Source of the DNA: Flagellimonas onchidii
GTDB lineage: Bacteria > Bacteroidota > Bacteroidia > Flavobacteriales > Flavobacteriaceae
Length of the DNA stretch: 64,000 nt
Assembly (NCBI RefSeq): GCF_004804315.1
Contig: NZ_SRXX01000005.1
Location: 186,001 to 250,000 of the forward strand
Direction: 5' to 3'
This document shows, in pieces, positions 40,418 through 49,180 of the stretch. How positions within the stretch are numbered: position 1 is the first letter of the stretch; each line of letters starts with the position of its first letter. The position numbers and the translations under genes were made by a program. The notes under the pieces were generated by a model, which saw only the letters and a list, made by a program, of their open reading frames with translations, ran no database searches and was not told the DNA's origin.

Positions 40418-41458
40418 GTGGAAGTCAAAAAAAAGGACATTAGGGCGTTGACCAAGGACCAGCTTCGAGATTTTTTCGTTGCAAATGGCGATAAGGCCTT
40501 TCGCGGAAATCAAGTGTACGAATGGCTCTGGCAAAAATCGGCACACTCTTTCGATGGTATGACCAATATTTCCAAAGAAACCCGTCAAATGTTGGAGGAT
40601 AACTTTGTTATCAACCATATTCAGGTAGACCAGATGCAACGGAGTTCTGATGGTACTATAAAAAATGCGGTTAGACTTCATGATGGACTAGTGGTAGAAT
40701 CTGTACTGATTCCTACTGAAACAAGAACCACGGCTTGCGTTTCAAGTCAGGTAGGTTGTAGTCTGGACTGTAAATTTTGTGCCACGGCCCGCTTAAAAAG
40801 AATGCGCAACCTCAATCCTGATGAGATTTATGATCAAGTGGTAGCGATTGACAATGAAAGCAGATTATATTTTGATAGGCCACTGAGCAACATCGTTTTT
40901 ATGGGTATGGGGGAGCCATTGATGAACTATAACAATGTACTGAAGGCCATCGAAAAAATTACATCTTCTGAAGGATTGGGCATGTCACCCAAAAGAATCA
41001 CGGTTTCAACTTCAGGCGTTCCAAAGATGATTAAAAAGATGGCTGACGAAGAAGTGAAATTTGGATTGGCGGTTTCGTTACACTCGGCAATCGATGAGGT
41101 GCGCACCTCGATAATGCCGTTCAATAAAACATTTCCGTTAAAAGATTTACGAGAAGCCCTTGAATATTGGTACAGTAAGACCAAGAATAGAATTACATAT
41201 GAATATGTGATTTGGAAGGGAATCAACGATACTCAGAAAGCAGCTGATGCTTTGGTCAAATTCTGCAAGTTTGCTCCTTCAAAAGTTAATTTGATCGAAT
41301 ATAACCCAATCGATGATGGGGAGTTCCAACAAGCTTCCAATAATGCGGTTGAAATGTATCAAAGAACATTGGAAAAAAACGGAATAACCGTTACTGTCAG
41401 AAGATCAAGAGGTAAGGATATAGATGCCGCCTGCGGGCAACTGGCCAATAAAAGCTAA
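40418..41458 (+). CDS. rlmN: 23S rRNA (adenine2503-C2)-methyltransferase
   Basis: This 346-residue radical-SAM enzyme has cluster cysteines C114, C118 and C121 in GCSLDCKFCATARLKRMRNL, MGMGEPLMNYNNVL, ISVSTSGVPKMIKK-like (ITVSTSGVPKMI), LAVSLHSAIDEVR and the C-terminal RRSRGKDIDAACGQLA with the second catalytic cysteine. It methylates A2503 of 23S rRNA and A37 of some tRNAs. Translation begins at GTG 40418 (MEVKKKDIRALTKDQL). It is monocistronic, followed by heptad repeats. Confidence 0.96.
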   Translation: MEVKKKDIRALTKDQLRDFFVANGDKAFRGNQVYEWLWQKSAHSFDGMTNISKETRQMLEDNFVINHIQVDQMQRSSDGTIKNAVRLHDGLVVESVLIPTETRTTACVSSQVGCSLDCKFCATARLKRMRNLNPDEIYDQVVAIDNESRLYFDRPLSNIVFMGMGEPLMNYNNVLKAIEKITSSEGLGMSPKRITVSTSGVPKMIKKMADEEVKFGLAVSLHSAIDEVRTSIMPFNKTFPLKDLREALEYWYSKTKNRITYEYVIWKGINDTQKAADALVKFCKFAPSKVNLIEYNPIDDGEFQQASNNAVEMYQRTLEKNGITVTVRRSRGKDIDAACGQLANKS

Positions 41459-41460
41459 AT

Positions 41461-41537
41461 TCAATTATCAACTATCAATTATCAATTATTCATTGTTCAT
41501 TGTTCATTGTTCATTGTTCATTGTTCATTGTTCATTG
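41461..41537 (+). repeat. Array of eleven 7-bp tandem repeats
   Basis: Four copies of TCAAYTA (TCAATTA, TCAACTA, TCAATTA, TCAATTA; 41461-41488) are followed without phase change by seven identical TTCATTG copies (41489-41537). The array starts three bases after the rlmN stop. A unit of seven bases and no spacers exclude CRISPR. The exact copies suggest that copy number changes readily. Confidence 0.92.
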
Positions 41538-41654
41538 TAAACTGTCATTACCCACTGTAGATTATCGATACTTTTGTCCACGTAACTTAAAACTTTGGTC
41601 TTCTAAGGATGAACTCTCTCATTTTCGCTACATTTAGGCCCTCAAAACACGATA

Positions 41655-42632
41655 TTGAAAGTAGTTTCACAAATTAGGGAGCCTATTGAAAAGGAAATGG
41701 AACTTTTTGAAGAGAAGTTTCTAAAATCCATGTCCTCAAAGGTGGCTCTTTTCAATCGGATTACGTATTACATCGTAAACCGTAAGGGAAAGCAAATGCG
41801 ACCCATGTTTGTGTTTCTTACTGCCAAATTGATTAATGGTGGCAAAGTAAACGACCGTACTTATTGTGGTGCCTCAATTATAGAATTAATACATACTGCC
41901 AGCTTGGTGCACGACGATGTGGTGGACGATAGCCACAAACGAAGAGGCTTTTTCTCTATAAATGCACTATGGAAAAATAAGATTGCGGTTTTAGTAGGCG
42001 ATTTTCTTTTTTCGAAAGGGGTTTTGGTGGCTTTGGAAAACAAGGATTATGACCTTTTACATATTATTTCCAATGCTGTAAAGGACATGAGCGAAGGTGA
42101 GCTCCTTCAGATTGAGAAGGCTCGTTTACTGGACATTACCGAAGAAGTTTACTATAACATCATTCGACAAAAAACAGCTACACTTATTGCTGCTTGCTGT
42201 AGCATGGGCGCTTGCTCCGTAAAACCAGATTCTGAAGAAGTGGAAACTTTTAGAAGATTTGGTGAGCTTTGCGGAATGGCTTTTCAGATAAAAGATGACC
42301 TTTTTGATTATGGAGCAGAGAAAATTGGCAAGCCCACTGGTATAGACATCAAGGAGCAAAAAATGACACTACCTCTTATTTATGCCCTTAACCAAAGCGA
42401 TAATGAAAAAAGACGTTGGCTGATCAGTTCCATCAAAAATCATAACAAGAACAGAAAAAGGGTCAAGGAAGTTATCGCGTATGTAAAGGAAATGGGCGGT
42501 TTGGAATATGCTGTTTCCAAAATGCTCAAATTTAAGGATGAAGCGCTGTCCTTACTGGACAATTATCCCGATTCTGAATACAAATCTGCTCTTGCCTTAA
42601 TGGTTAACTACGTTGTGGATCGTAAAAAATAA
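41655..42632 (+). CDS. Trans-polyprenyl diphosphate synthase
   Basis: This 325-residue all-helical isoprenyl synthase has the first Asp-rich motif LVHDDVVDDSHKRRG (about 90), GDFLFSKG, and the second motif FQIKDDLFDYG with GKPTGIDIKEQKMTLPLIYAL. It elongates allylic diphosphates with IPP; residues before the first motif suggest a long-chain product, probably the octaprenyl/heptaprenyl tail of menaquinone, but chain length is inference. It starts at TTG 41655. It is preceded by the heptad array and a 117-base spacer with no clear promoter match. Confidence 0.92.
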   Translation: MKVVSQIREPIEKEMELFEEKFLKSMSSKVALFNRITYYIVNRKGKQMRPMFVFLTAKLINGGKVNDRTYCGASIIELIHTASLVHDDVVDDSHKRRGFFSINALWKNKIAVLVGDFLFSKGVLVALENKDYDLLHIISNAVKDMSEGELLQIEKARLLDITEEVYYNIIRQKTATLIAACCSMGACSVKPDSEEVETFRRFGELCGMAFQIKDDLFDYGAEKIGKPTGIDIKEQKMTLPLIYALNQSDNEKRRWLISSIKNHNKNRKRVKEVIAYVKEMGGLEYAVSKMLKFKDEALSLLDNYPDSEYKSALALMVNYVVDRKK

Positions 42633-42751
42633 GGTGCTAAAATAGTCTGTTTAGCTACGGTCAATAATTTTCTTAGAATAATCACTTGGTCCGGGCAACC
42701 ATTTTAAAACCTATCTCGTCTATCTTTATAGAAACAAACCGGGAACCACAT

Positions 42752-43324
42752 TTGAAAATTATTTCCTTGCATACCAACGAGCGGCTTTTAATAAAGAAGG
42801 CCATTGCCCAAAACCCTCAGGCGCAGAAATTTTTATATGAAAAATACGCGCCAAAAATGTTGAGTGTGTGCAGACAATATATGAAAGACCTTCAATTTGC
42901 GGAAGATGTCATGGTAAATGGGTTTGTTAAGGTATTTGAGAACTTGAAATCGTTTCAATATAAAGGAAGTTTTGAAGGTTGGATACGAAAAATAATGGTG
43001 AGGGAAAGTATTTCGCAGCTTCGAAAGAAACAATTTGTTGTCTACGATGATGAAATTTTTGAAGCCACAGCATACGAAATAGAGGAGAATACATCGGTTT
43101 TGGATACCGAGTATGTGCAGCGATTGATAGATAATCTGCCAGAAGGATACAAAATGGTATTTCTGCTTTATGCCATCGAAGGATATAAGCATCATGAAAT
43201 TGCAGAGATGTTGGAGATTTCTGAAGGAACATCCAAATCGCAGCTGTTCAAGGCCAGGAAGATGTTACAAGAAAATTTAAAGTTGAATGGAATGTTGCCT
43301 CGAGCGCAGTTGAGAGGTAAATAG
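42752..43324 (+). CDS. ECF-type RNA polymerase sigma factor
   Basis: This protein has 190 residues from TTG 42752 (MKIISLHTNERLLIKKAI), where homology to flavobacterial ECF factors begins; a TTG at 42686 would add 22 residues. Region 2 is AQKFLYEKYAPKMLSVCRQYMKDLQFAEDVMVNGFVKVFENL, and region 4 is LPEGYKMVFLLYAIEGYKHHEIAEMLEISEGTSKSQLFKARKML. It directs RNA polymerase to special promoters. The next gene starts directly after its stop and encodes a membrane protein with the position of an anti-sigma factor. Confidence 0.9.
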   Translation: MKIISLHTNERLLIKKAIAQNPQAQKFLYEKYAPKMLSVCRQYMKDLQFAEDVMVNGFVKVFENLKSFQYKGSFEGWIRKIMVRESISQLRKKQFVVYDDEIFEATAYEIEENTSVLDTEYVQRLIDNLPEGYKMVFLLYAIEGYKHHEIAEMLEISEGTSKSQLFKARKMLQENLKLNGMLPRAQLRGK

Positions 43325-44059
43325 GTGAAAAAGATTATGGGAAAATTGGAAAAACATATCAAAAAAACTATTGAAGAGCGTAGAATTGCTCCTTCACCTC
43401 AGGCCTGGGAGAAGATTTCTTCTGGGATTGGAGTCGAACAGAAAAAGTCTGGCAACAAATGGCACACATATGCAATTGCTGCTAGTTTTATAGGTCTTGT
43501 TCTTGTTTCCATATTCCTTTTCCGAACGGGAACCCCAATCGAGACCACCCCTCGGGCTGTTGATATACAAAATCAACAAGAAGAGCCTTTACAACCAGAT
43601 AAGTACAACCAGATTCCATTAGAAGTTGAGCATAATCATACCCAAATGATTATTGCAGATGTAGAAAAGGCTCCAATTAAAGATTCAAGTACTGTGGAGA
43701 GCGTATCCATGAATGTGCAAAAAACCATATTAGATGTTCAAAATTATACCTTAAAGGATGGCGTTTTAAATAATTCAGAAGTATTGATTGCCCAAAAGAT
43801 AAATGAGGTCGCCGAACAAGTAGCTTTATTGGAGACTATGAACAACAATGTTAGTGATGCAGAAGTTGATTCACTTTTAAGAGCTGCCCAAAGACAAATT
43901 CTCTCTGAACGTATTTTTGATTCAGAAAAAGTAGATGCCATAGCACTTTTGACAGAAGTGGAGGATGAATTGGATGACTCTTTTAGGGACCAAATATTTG
44001 AAGCACTGAAAGACGGCTATTTAAAACTTCGAACCGCTGTAGCAGACAGAAACAATTAA
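43325..44059 (+). CDS. Single-pass membrane protein, probable anti-sigma partner
   Basis: This protein has 244 residues from GTG 43325 (ATG 43337 also possible). A cytoplasmic N-terminus KHIKKTIEERRIAPSPQAWEKISS, a motif often seen in flavobacterial proteins beside ECF factors, precedes one transmembrane helix (49-66) and a periplasmic part rich in Glu, Asn and Val. No zinc anti-sigma HxxxCxxC motif is present. Adjacency to the sigma gene with zero spacing argues for functional pairing; anti-sigma activity is inference. Confidence 0.75.
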   Translation: MKKIMGKLEKHIKKTIEERRIAPSPQAWEKISSGIGVEQKKSGNKWHTYAIAASFIGLVLVSIFLFRTGTPIETTPRAVDIQNQQEEPLQPDKYNQIPLEVEHNHTQMIIADVEKAPIKDSSTVESVSMNVQKTILDVQNYTLKDGVLNNSEVLIAQKINEVAEQVALLETMNNNVSDAEVDSLLRAAQRQILSERIFDSEKVDAIALLTEVEDELDDSFRDQIFEALKDGYLKLRTAVADRNN

Positions 44060-44092
44060 AAATATTCATCAATCAAAAGTCTTTTTTACTTT

Positions 44093-44114
44093 CCCTTCCC
44101 ATTAAAGGGAAGGG
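44093..44114 (+). repeat. Perfect hairpin in the gap before the barrel protein gene
   Basis: CCCTTCCC, loop ATTAAA, GGGAAGGG form an 8-bp stem. The bases after it are purine-rich rather than a T run, so it is unlikely to terminate transcription on its own and may be a dispersed intergenic palindrome. Confidence 0.5.
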
Positions 44115-44146
44115 GAGGAAAGAAGGGATAAAATCAAGAAATCATT

Positions 44147-45214
44147 ATGAGAAAGATTACACTGTATTTTACGGTAACGATATTGTCATTGCTGACTCAA
44201 AATGTTGCGGCCCAAGAAGAGTATGAAAACGAAGTAAAACATTTGAAGGCACAAAAGGAAAAAATCATACAGCAAGAAAAGGAGGCACTAAAAAAAGAGG
44301 TTAAAGATATTAACCGGAGAACCCAGCGTGGTGCGTTGACAGTTGAGGAAGCCGAACTATTAAAAGCTGAAGTGGCAAAAAAAAGGGCCTTGAATATCGA
44401 AAATAGAGTGGCCATTATCGAAAATAAAATTTTGCTGATGCAAAGAAATCAAGGTCAACTATTGACTTTGACCGAAATGGACAGTATTGACGGAAACAGA
44501 ATAAGATTGGGGCTCGATATAAATGGAAAACCTGCATTTTCTTTTAACCGTAGATGGAAAGATGAAGTTACATACGACCGACGTACATATTCAGACTTTG
44601 TTTTTGCCGTAGGTTTGAACAATGCTTTAATAGATGGGCAGTCTTTAAATGATTCGCCCTACAAAACTGGGGGGAGCAGGTTTTTTGAAATGGGATGGCA
44701 GTGGAGAACAAGGGTTTTTCGCAATTCCAATTGGTTGCGCTTCCATTATGGTTTTTCTTTTCAGTTTAATGGGTTAAAACCGGAAGGGAATCAATACTTT
44801 GTTCAAAATGGAAACCAAACAGTTCTCGAGGAATTTGAGTTTGAGTTGGATAAATCAAAACTTCGAATGGATAATTTGGTATTTCCAGTGCATTTTGAGT
44901 TTGGACCTTCACGATTTCGCGAAACGGATAAAAGTATTAGATATTCCATTCAAAACCAGTTTCGGCTTGGAATTGGCGCTTATGGCGGATTCAACCTCGG
45001 AACTCGTCAGAAGCTTAAATATTCTCGAGATGGGGAGAATGTGAAGGATAAATTCAAACGGGATTATAATACTAACGACCTCATTTATGGAGTTAGCGCT
45101 TATATGGGATTTGATGGAGTGCTTTTATATCTCAAGTATGATTTAAACCCCATATTTAAAGATGCTGATGTTGAACAAAGAAATATTTCCTTAGGCCTTC
45201 GATTCGATTTATAA
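44147..45214 (+). CDS. Exported protein with coiled coil and predicted outer-membrane barrel
   Basis: This protein has 355 residues. A signal peptide (LYFTVTILSLLTQNVAAQ) is followed by a charged coiled coil of about 80 residues (HLKAQKEKIIQQEKEALKKE; ELLKAEVAKKRALNIENR), then a C-terminal half with alternating aromatic strands (FHYGFSFQFNGLKP; ISLGLRFDL at the end, a barrel-type terminal strand). It follows the sigma/anti-sigma-like pair on the same strand and may be an envelope target or partner. I recognise no named family. Confidence 0.72.
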   Translation: MRKITLYFTVTILSLLTQNVAAQEEYENEVKHLKAQKEKIIQQEKEALKKEVKDINRRTQRGALTVEEAELLKAEVAKKRALNIENRVAIIENKILLMQRNQGQLLTLTEMDSIDGNRIRLGLDINGKPAFSFNRRWKDEVTYDRRTYSDFVFAVGLNNALIDGQSLNDSPYKTGGSRFFEMGWQWRTRVFRNSNWLRFHYGFSFQFNGLKPEGNQYFVQNGNQTVLEEFEFELDKSKLRMDNLVFPVHFEFGPSRFRETDKSIRYSIQNQFRLGIGAYGGFNLGTRQKLKYSRDGENVKDKFKRDYNTNDLIYGVSAYMGFDGVLLYLKYDLNPIFKDADVEQRNISLGLRFDL

Positions 45215-45275
45215 CCAATCAACCTTTTTTGTTAGTTTGAGTGCAGTCGAGAATTTTTAAGAGTCTCGGCTGTAT

Positions 45276-45542
45276 TTAATTTTCTAAAGCCTTTCTCATA
45301 TTCAGGGAAAATTCCTCCTTATAAAAACCGCGTTTGCAATGCGCACATTCTGCAAATTGGGAAGTCTTTAATTTAAAAACGGGAATCCAGAAGAAATGCA
45401 CATAGCTAGGCTGTGATATAGCAGTCAATGTACCGGTTTGAGAGCAATACGGACAAGAAACATTATACAATGTTTTGGTTTCTTTCTTTCCAGGTCTTGT
45501 TCCAAAGAAGAGTATCAAACTTATTTTTATAGCAAAGTACAA
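45276..45542 (-). CDS. Zinc-ribbon protein
   Basis: This protein has 88 residues. Two knuckles, SCPYCSQTG and CAHCKRGFYKEEF, about 35 residues apart form a likely four-cysteine zinc ribbon; the middle contains VHFFWIPVFKL. An N-terminal hydrophobic stretch (IKISLILFFGT) could be a membrane segment or come from a start chosen too early. It follows the methyltransferase gene after one base, so they are co-transcribed. No function is known to me. Confidence 0.72.
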   Translation of the reverse strand: MYFAIKISLILFFGTRPGKKETKTLYNVSCPYCSQTGTLTAISQPSYVHFFWIPVFKLKTSQFAECAHCKRGFYKEEFSLNMRKALEN

Positions 45543-45543
45543 T

Positions 45544-46206
45544 TTAAATTCTTCTTATGGCAAAACTGGGGTGGTCATCAATTTCCATTGTGAGATAAAG
45601 AATCTGCCAATTATGTTTTAAACAAAATTCGTAAACGGCTTCTTTGACACCATACCTTACCAATCCATCCCAATTGCCTATAATAAAATCATGTCCGGCA
45701 ATGATGCCATTTTTCTTTACTTTGGTATTCCAAGTTTCCAGCTCACAAATGGTGGTTTTATAAGAATGATCTGTGTCTATGTATATCCAATCAAAATAGT
45801 TATCCTCAAACGTTTTACCTACCACTGTGGAGTACCCAAGGTTTATTTCGACTTTACCGGAGTTCATTTGAGATTTAAATCTTTCTTCGACATGTGCTTT
45901 TTTACGTTGATTATATCTTTTAGTACCCCAAAAATCAACTAAATGCAATTTTTTTGGTTTACAGGTTGTCAAGATTAATTCCGAAAAATCACCTGTATCA
46001 ACGCCTAGTTCAGCAATAACCCCTCTTTGGGGCAAATGTTTTAATAAATCTTCTCTATCCAAAAGAAGACTTGTATGTTCAATGTTTTTTGGCTGAATTT
46101 TAAATCGGGGAATTTCTTTGGAGATGGCTTTTTGGTAACCTTTTATTAATGGTTTTACAGTTTTAAATATTTTCTTTTTGACCCAGAGTGACAATGATCT
46201 GTTCAT
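45544..46206 (-). CDS. Class I SAM-dependent methyltransferase
   Basis: This protein has 220 residues from the ATG at 46206; an ATG at 46239 would lie at the predicted promoter (AACCTTTG just upstream on the minus strand). The SAM-binding motif I is VIAELGVDTGDFSELIL, followed by LHLVDFWGTKRY, the acidic DWIYIDTDHSYKTTICELE and GIIAGHDF. This resembles the Methyltransf_24 group, often acting on sugars or antibiotics. The substrate is unknown. It is divergent from dnaG. Confidence 0.82.
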   Translation of the reverse strand: MNRSLSLWVKKKIFKTVKPLIKGYQKAISKEIPRFKIQPKNIEHTSLLLDREDLLKHLPQRGVIAELGVDTGDFSELILTTCKPKKLHLVDFWGTKRYNQRKKAHVEERFKSQMNSGKVEINLGYSTVVGKTFEDNYFDWIYIDTDHSYKTTICELETWNTKVKKNGIIAGHDFIIGNWDGLVRYGVKEAVYEFCLKHNWQILYLTMEIDDHPSFAIRRI

Positions 46207-46370
46207 ATTTTTCTTTTGATAAATTGGCAATTTTACCATTCAAAGGTTGAAAAATGCTGGAGACCTATTCCATAGCAATTGATGGAATACCCTTTTGATC
46301 TGACCAAAAAGAGATTTTTATAAAAATTTTGTTTTTTAGTTACCTTTAAAGGCTATTTTAAAGCTGAGAT

Positions 46371-48344
46371 TTGATTTCAAAGACGACCATAGACCAAGTG
46401 TATGAAATTGCCCGTTTGGAAGAGGTAATCGGTGATTTTGTGCAGCTAAAGAAATCTGGCTCCAATTTTAAGGGGTTGAGTCCGTTTACCGATGAACGTA
46501 CCCCAAGTTTTATGGTATCTCCCGTAAAACAGATTTGGAAGGATTTCAGTAGTGGGAAAGGTGGCAATGTAGTGGCTTTTTTAATGGAGCATGAACACTT
46601 TACCTATCCTGAGGCCATAAAATATCTGGCCAAAAAGTACAATATTGAAATTGAGGAAACCGAACAGACCAACGAGCAAAAAGAGCAAGCGAATGAAAGA
46701 GAGAGCATGTATCTGGTCTCGGAATATGCGCAAAAATATTTTGAGGATATCCTATGGGATTCCGAACCAGGTAAAGCCATCGGACTCACCTATTTTAAAG
46801 AACGAGGTTTTAGTAATGAGACCATAAAAAAATTCGGATTGGGCTACGCCCTTGATGAATGGGAGGCTTTTACCAAAGCCGCCTTGGAGAATAGCTATCA
46901 GCTCGAATTCCTAGAAAAAACTGGTTTGACCATTGTTAAGGAACAACCTGGGGGAGAATCTAGAAAATTTGATCGTTTTAAAGGGCGGGTGTTGTTTCCA
47001 ATACATTCAATGAGTGGACGTGTGTTGGGATTTGGAGGAAGAATTCTGACCAGCGATAAAAAAGCAGCTAAATATTTAAACTCTCCGGAAAGTGAGATTT
47101 ACCACAAGAGCAAGGTGCTTTATGGTATTTACTTTGCAAAACAAGCCATTGCTAAGGAAGACAATTGCTATTTGGTCGAAGGATACACTGACGTAATCCA
47201 GTTTTATCAAAGAGGTGTGCAAAATGTGGTGGCCTCTAGTGGAACAGCTTTGACTCCAGAGCAAATCCGCTTGGTTAACCGTTTGACCAAAAATATCACA
47301 GTACTTTTTGATGGGGATGCTGCCGGTTTACGTGCTTCCTTGCGTGGAATCGACCTTATTTTGGAGCAAGGTATGAATGTCAAGGTGTGCAGCTTTCCTG
47401 AAGGAGAAGATCCCGATAGTTTTGCCAAAAACAACACTTATGAAGATTTGGTGCTCTATTTAGAGGAAAATGCGAAGGATTTTATCCAGTTTAAGACTTC
47501 CCTTTTGGCTGAAGAGGCTGCCAATGACCCTATAAAACGGGCAGATACTGTAAGGGATATTGTAAACAGTATCAGTAAAATTCCCGACCGCATCAAAAAG
47601 GAGATCTATATTCAGGAATGCGCCAAAATGATGCAGATTTCTGAAGAGGTTCTGTACAATACTTTGGCTCAAATTGACAAAAAAGGTTTTACTGAGGCGA
47701 CCAAAAAACAAAAACAAGAGCAAAAGGCCTTTGAGGTTGTCAAGAATGAACGGCCTGTTGAAAAGGTGGATGTTCAATATGTATTGGAGCGCAAGATTAT
47801 AGAAATGCTTCTCCTTTATGGGAATCAAAAGCAAGAATTTGAAGATTTGGTGCTAAAGGAGAACGAGGAGGGTGATTTGGTACTGGAACCTGAAATTGTG
47901 GAGGCTAAGGTATATGAAAAAGTATATCTCGATTTACAGGAAGATGAAATTGAATTAACGAATGAGCAATTCAGAACTATTTATTACAAATTGATAGAAG
48001 ATTTGAACGAAAGTGAAAACTTTACCGTAAATACGTTTTTGTCGAATCTTAGTCAGGAAATGGTAAGTGAAGTATCCTCCATTCTAATGGAGGAAGAAAG
48101 GTATGTGCTCCACGATTGGGAGCGCAAGGATATTTATCCTAAAGAAAAAGGGCTTGGTGTGGCTCAGTTGGTGGGTGAAACAATTCTTACCTTAAGATGC
48201 AACCTTATCAAAAATAGAATAAAGAAGCTTCAGAAAAGTACTGAGGAAAATAATAGTGACAACTCAGAGGTATTGGAAGAGATTGTCAACTACTTGCAAT
48301 TGAACAAATTACTGAATGCTAAATTAAATCGGGTACTTTCCTAA
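46371..48344 (+). CDS. dnaG: DNA primase with degenerate zinc-binding domain
   Basis: This protein has 657 residues and starts at TTG 46371. The N-terminal CHC2-type domain is recognisable (FKGLSPFTDERTPSFMVSPV, FSSGKGGNVVAFLMEHE), but the four zinc ligands are replaced: S37, T40, D58 and S61 stand at the usual Cys/His/Cys/Cys places. The catalytic core is intact: FPIHSMSGRVLGFGGRIL, TOPRIM motif LVEGYTDVIQFYQRG (Glu) and LFDGDAAGLRASLRG (DGD). A C-terminal helicase-binding part follows. It makes RNA primers for replication. The loss of ligands is best read as a clade feature, since the fold around them is conserved. Confidence 0.95.
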   Translation: MISKTTIDQVYEIARLEEVIGDFVQLKKSGSNFKGLSPFTDERTPSFMVSPVKQIWKDFSSGKGGNVVAFLMEHEHFTYPEAIKYLAKKYNIEIEETEQTNEQKEQANERESMYLVSEYAQKYFEDILWDSEPGKAIGLTYFKERGFSNETIKKFGLGYALDEWEAFTKAALENSYQLEFLEKTGLTIVKEQPGGESRKFDRFKGRVLFPIHSMSGRVLGFGGRILTSDKKAAKYLNSPESEIYHKSKVLYGIYFAKQAIAKEDNCYLVEGYTDVIQFYQRGVQNVVASSGTALTPEQIRLVNRLTKNITVLFDGDAAGLRASLRGIDLILEQGMNVKVCSFPEGEDPDSFAKNNTYEDLVLYLEENAKDFIQFKTSLLAEEAANDPIKRADTVRDIVNSISKIPDRIKKEIYIQECAKMMQISEEVLYNTLAQIDKKGFTEATKKQKQEQKAFEVVKNERPVEKVDVQYVLERKIIEMLLLYGNQKQEFEDLVLKENEEGDLVLEPEIVEAKVYEKVYLDLQEDEIELTNEQFRTIYYKLIEDLNESENFTVNTFLSNLSQEMVSEVSSILMEEERYVLHDWERKDIYPKEKGLGVAQLVGETILTLRCNLIKNRIKKLQKSTEENNSDNSEVLEEIVNYLQLNKLLNAKLNRVLS

Positions 48345-48371
48345 AATAAAAATCCCGGGGAAACCCGGGAT
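48343..48371 (-). terminator. Terminator of the response-regulator gene
   Basis: ATCCCGGG and CCCGGGAT (48352-48371) form an 8-bp GC-rich stem with a four-base loop. On the minus strand it is followed by TTTTATTTT, so it ends the gene at 48395; on the plus strand the T run is missing. Confidence 0.85.
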
Positions 48372-48394
48372 CTTACATTGTTTGAAAGGAAATT

Positions 48395-49024
48395 CTAGTA
48401 AAGCTCTAAAGCTTTAGCTTGTTGTAGCAAATCTACTAAGTTGTCCACATTCAATTTTTTCATTAAACGGGCTTTGTAGGTGCTAACGGTTTTCTCATTT
48501 AGATTCAACCCTTCTGCTACTTCCTTGTTTCTTTTTCCACTGGCCAAAAGCTTTAACACTTCTACCTCTCTGGATGATAGTTTTCTAAAGAATCTTCGTG
48601 GTTTTTGCGTTCCTTCATCAAAAGCTAAGCGTTGTGCCAGCTCATTGGTGATGAACATATTACCCTCACTCACTTTTCTTACAGCTGTGATGATGTAATC
48701 CAAGTCAGCGGTTTTCGATAGATAACCAAAAGCTCCAGCTCTAATGGTGCTAAGGGCATAAACATCTTCAGATTGCCCGCTGTACATTAATGTCTTTACG
48801 TTGGGAAATTCCTGTTTCATCTTTCTTAGGGTAGCAATCCCATTGATTTCAGGAATGTCCATCTCGAGCATTACAACATCGGGGGTAACTTTCTCTAACA
48901 GTTCAAATAGTTCAGAAGTGGTCGAAACATCAGCAATGACTTCAATATCTGAACTAGATTCGAGCACTTGCTTTATGCCGAGTCGAACTATGGGGTGGTT
49001 GTCAGCTATTAATACTTTAATCAT
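48395..49024 (-). CDS. NarL/LuxR-type response regulator with altered phospho-acceptor
   Basis: This protein has 209 residues. The receiver domain starts MIKVLIADNHPIVRLGIK, and the C-terminal HTH is LSSREVEVLKLLASGKRNKEVAEGLNLNEKTVSTYKARLMKKL. The conserved phosphorylated Asp lies four residues before the Pro of VVMLEMDIPEING; here this position is E54, and the acidic pair is D8-N9 instead of Asp-Asp. The Lys of GYLSKTADL is kept. Glu often mimics the active state, so it may act without phosphorylation. No histidine kinase is nearby. It is a single gene with its own terminator. Confidence 0.92.
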   Translation of the reverse strand: MIKVLIADNHPIVRLGIKQVLESSSDIEVIADVSTTSELFELLEKVTPDVVMLEMDIPEINGIATLRKMKQEFPNVKTLMYSGQSEDVYALSTIRAGAFGYLSKTADLDYIITAVRKVSEGNMFITNELAQRLAFDEGTQKPRRFFRKLSSREVEVLKLLASGKRNKEVAEGLNLNEKTVSTYKARLMKKLNVDNLVDLLQQAKALELY

Positions 49025-49180
49025 TTGGTTTGAGTTTTATTCGTTGTTTAGTACTTAATTACTTACGCGGCGTAGCGAGCAAGATAACAAATTGTAAGCG
49101 TAAAACTCTGTTTTTTTTCTTAAAACCACAGAATTTCTAGGGTTTTTTTCGTCTTAAGCTGGGATTTTTGGGTTAAAAGG

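Noticed and set aside
41461..41537. Possible CRISPR array
   Set aside because: The unit is only seven bases with no spacers and no cas genes nearby; it is a simple tandem repeat.
44093..44114. Hairpin CCCTTCCC/GGGAAGGG as a terminator after the anti-sigma-like gene
   Set aside because: It is followed by purines instead of a T run on the plus strand.
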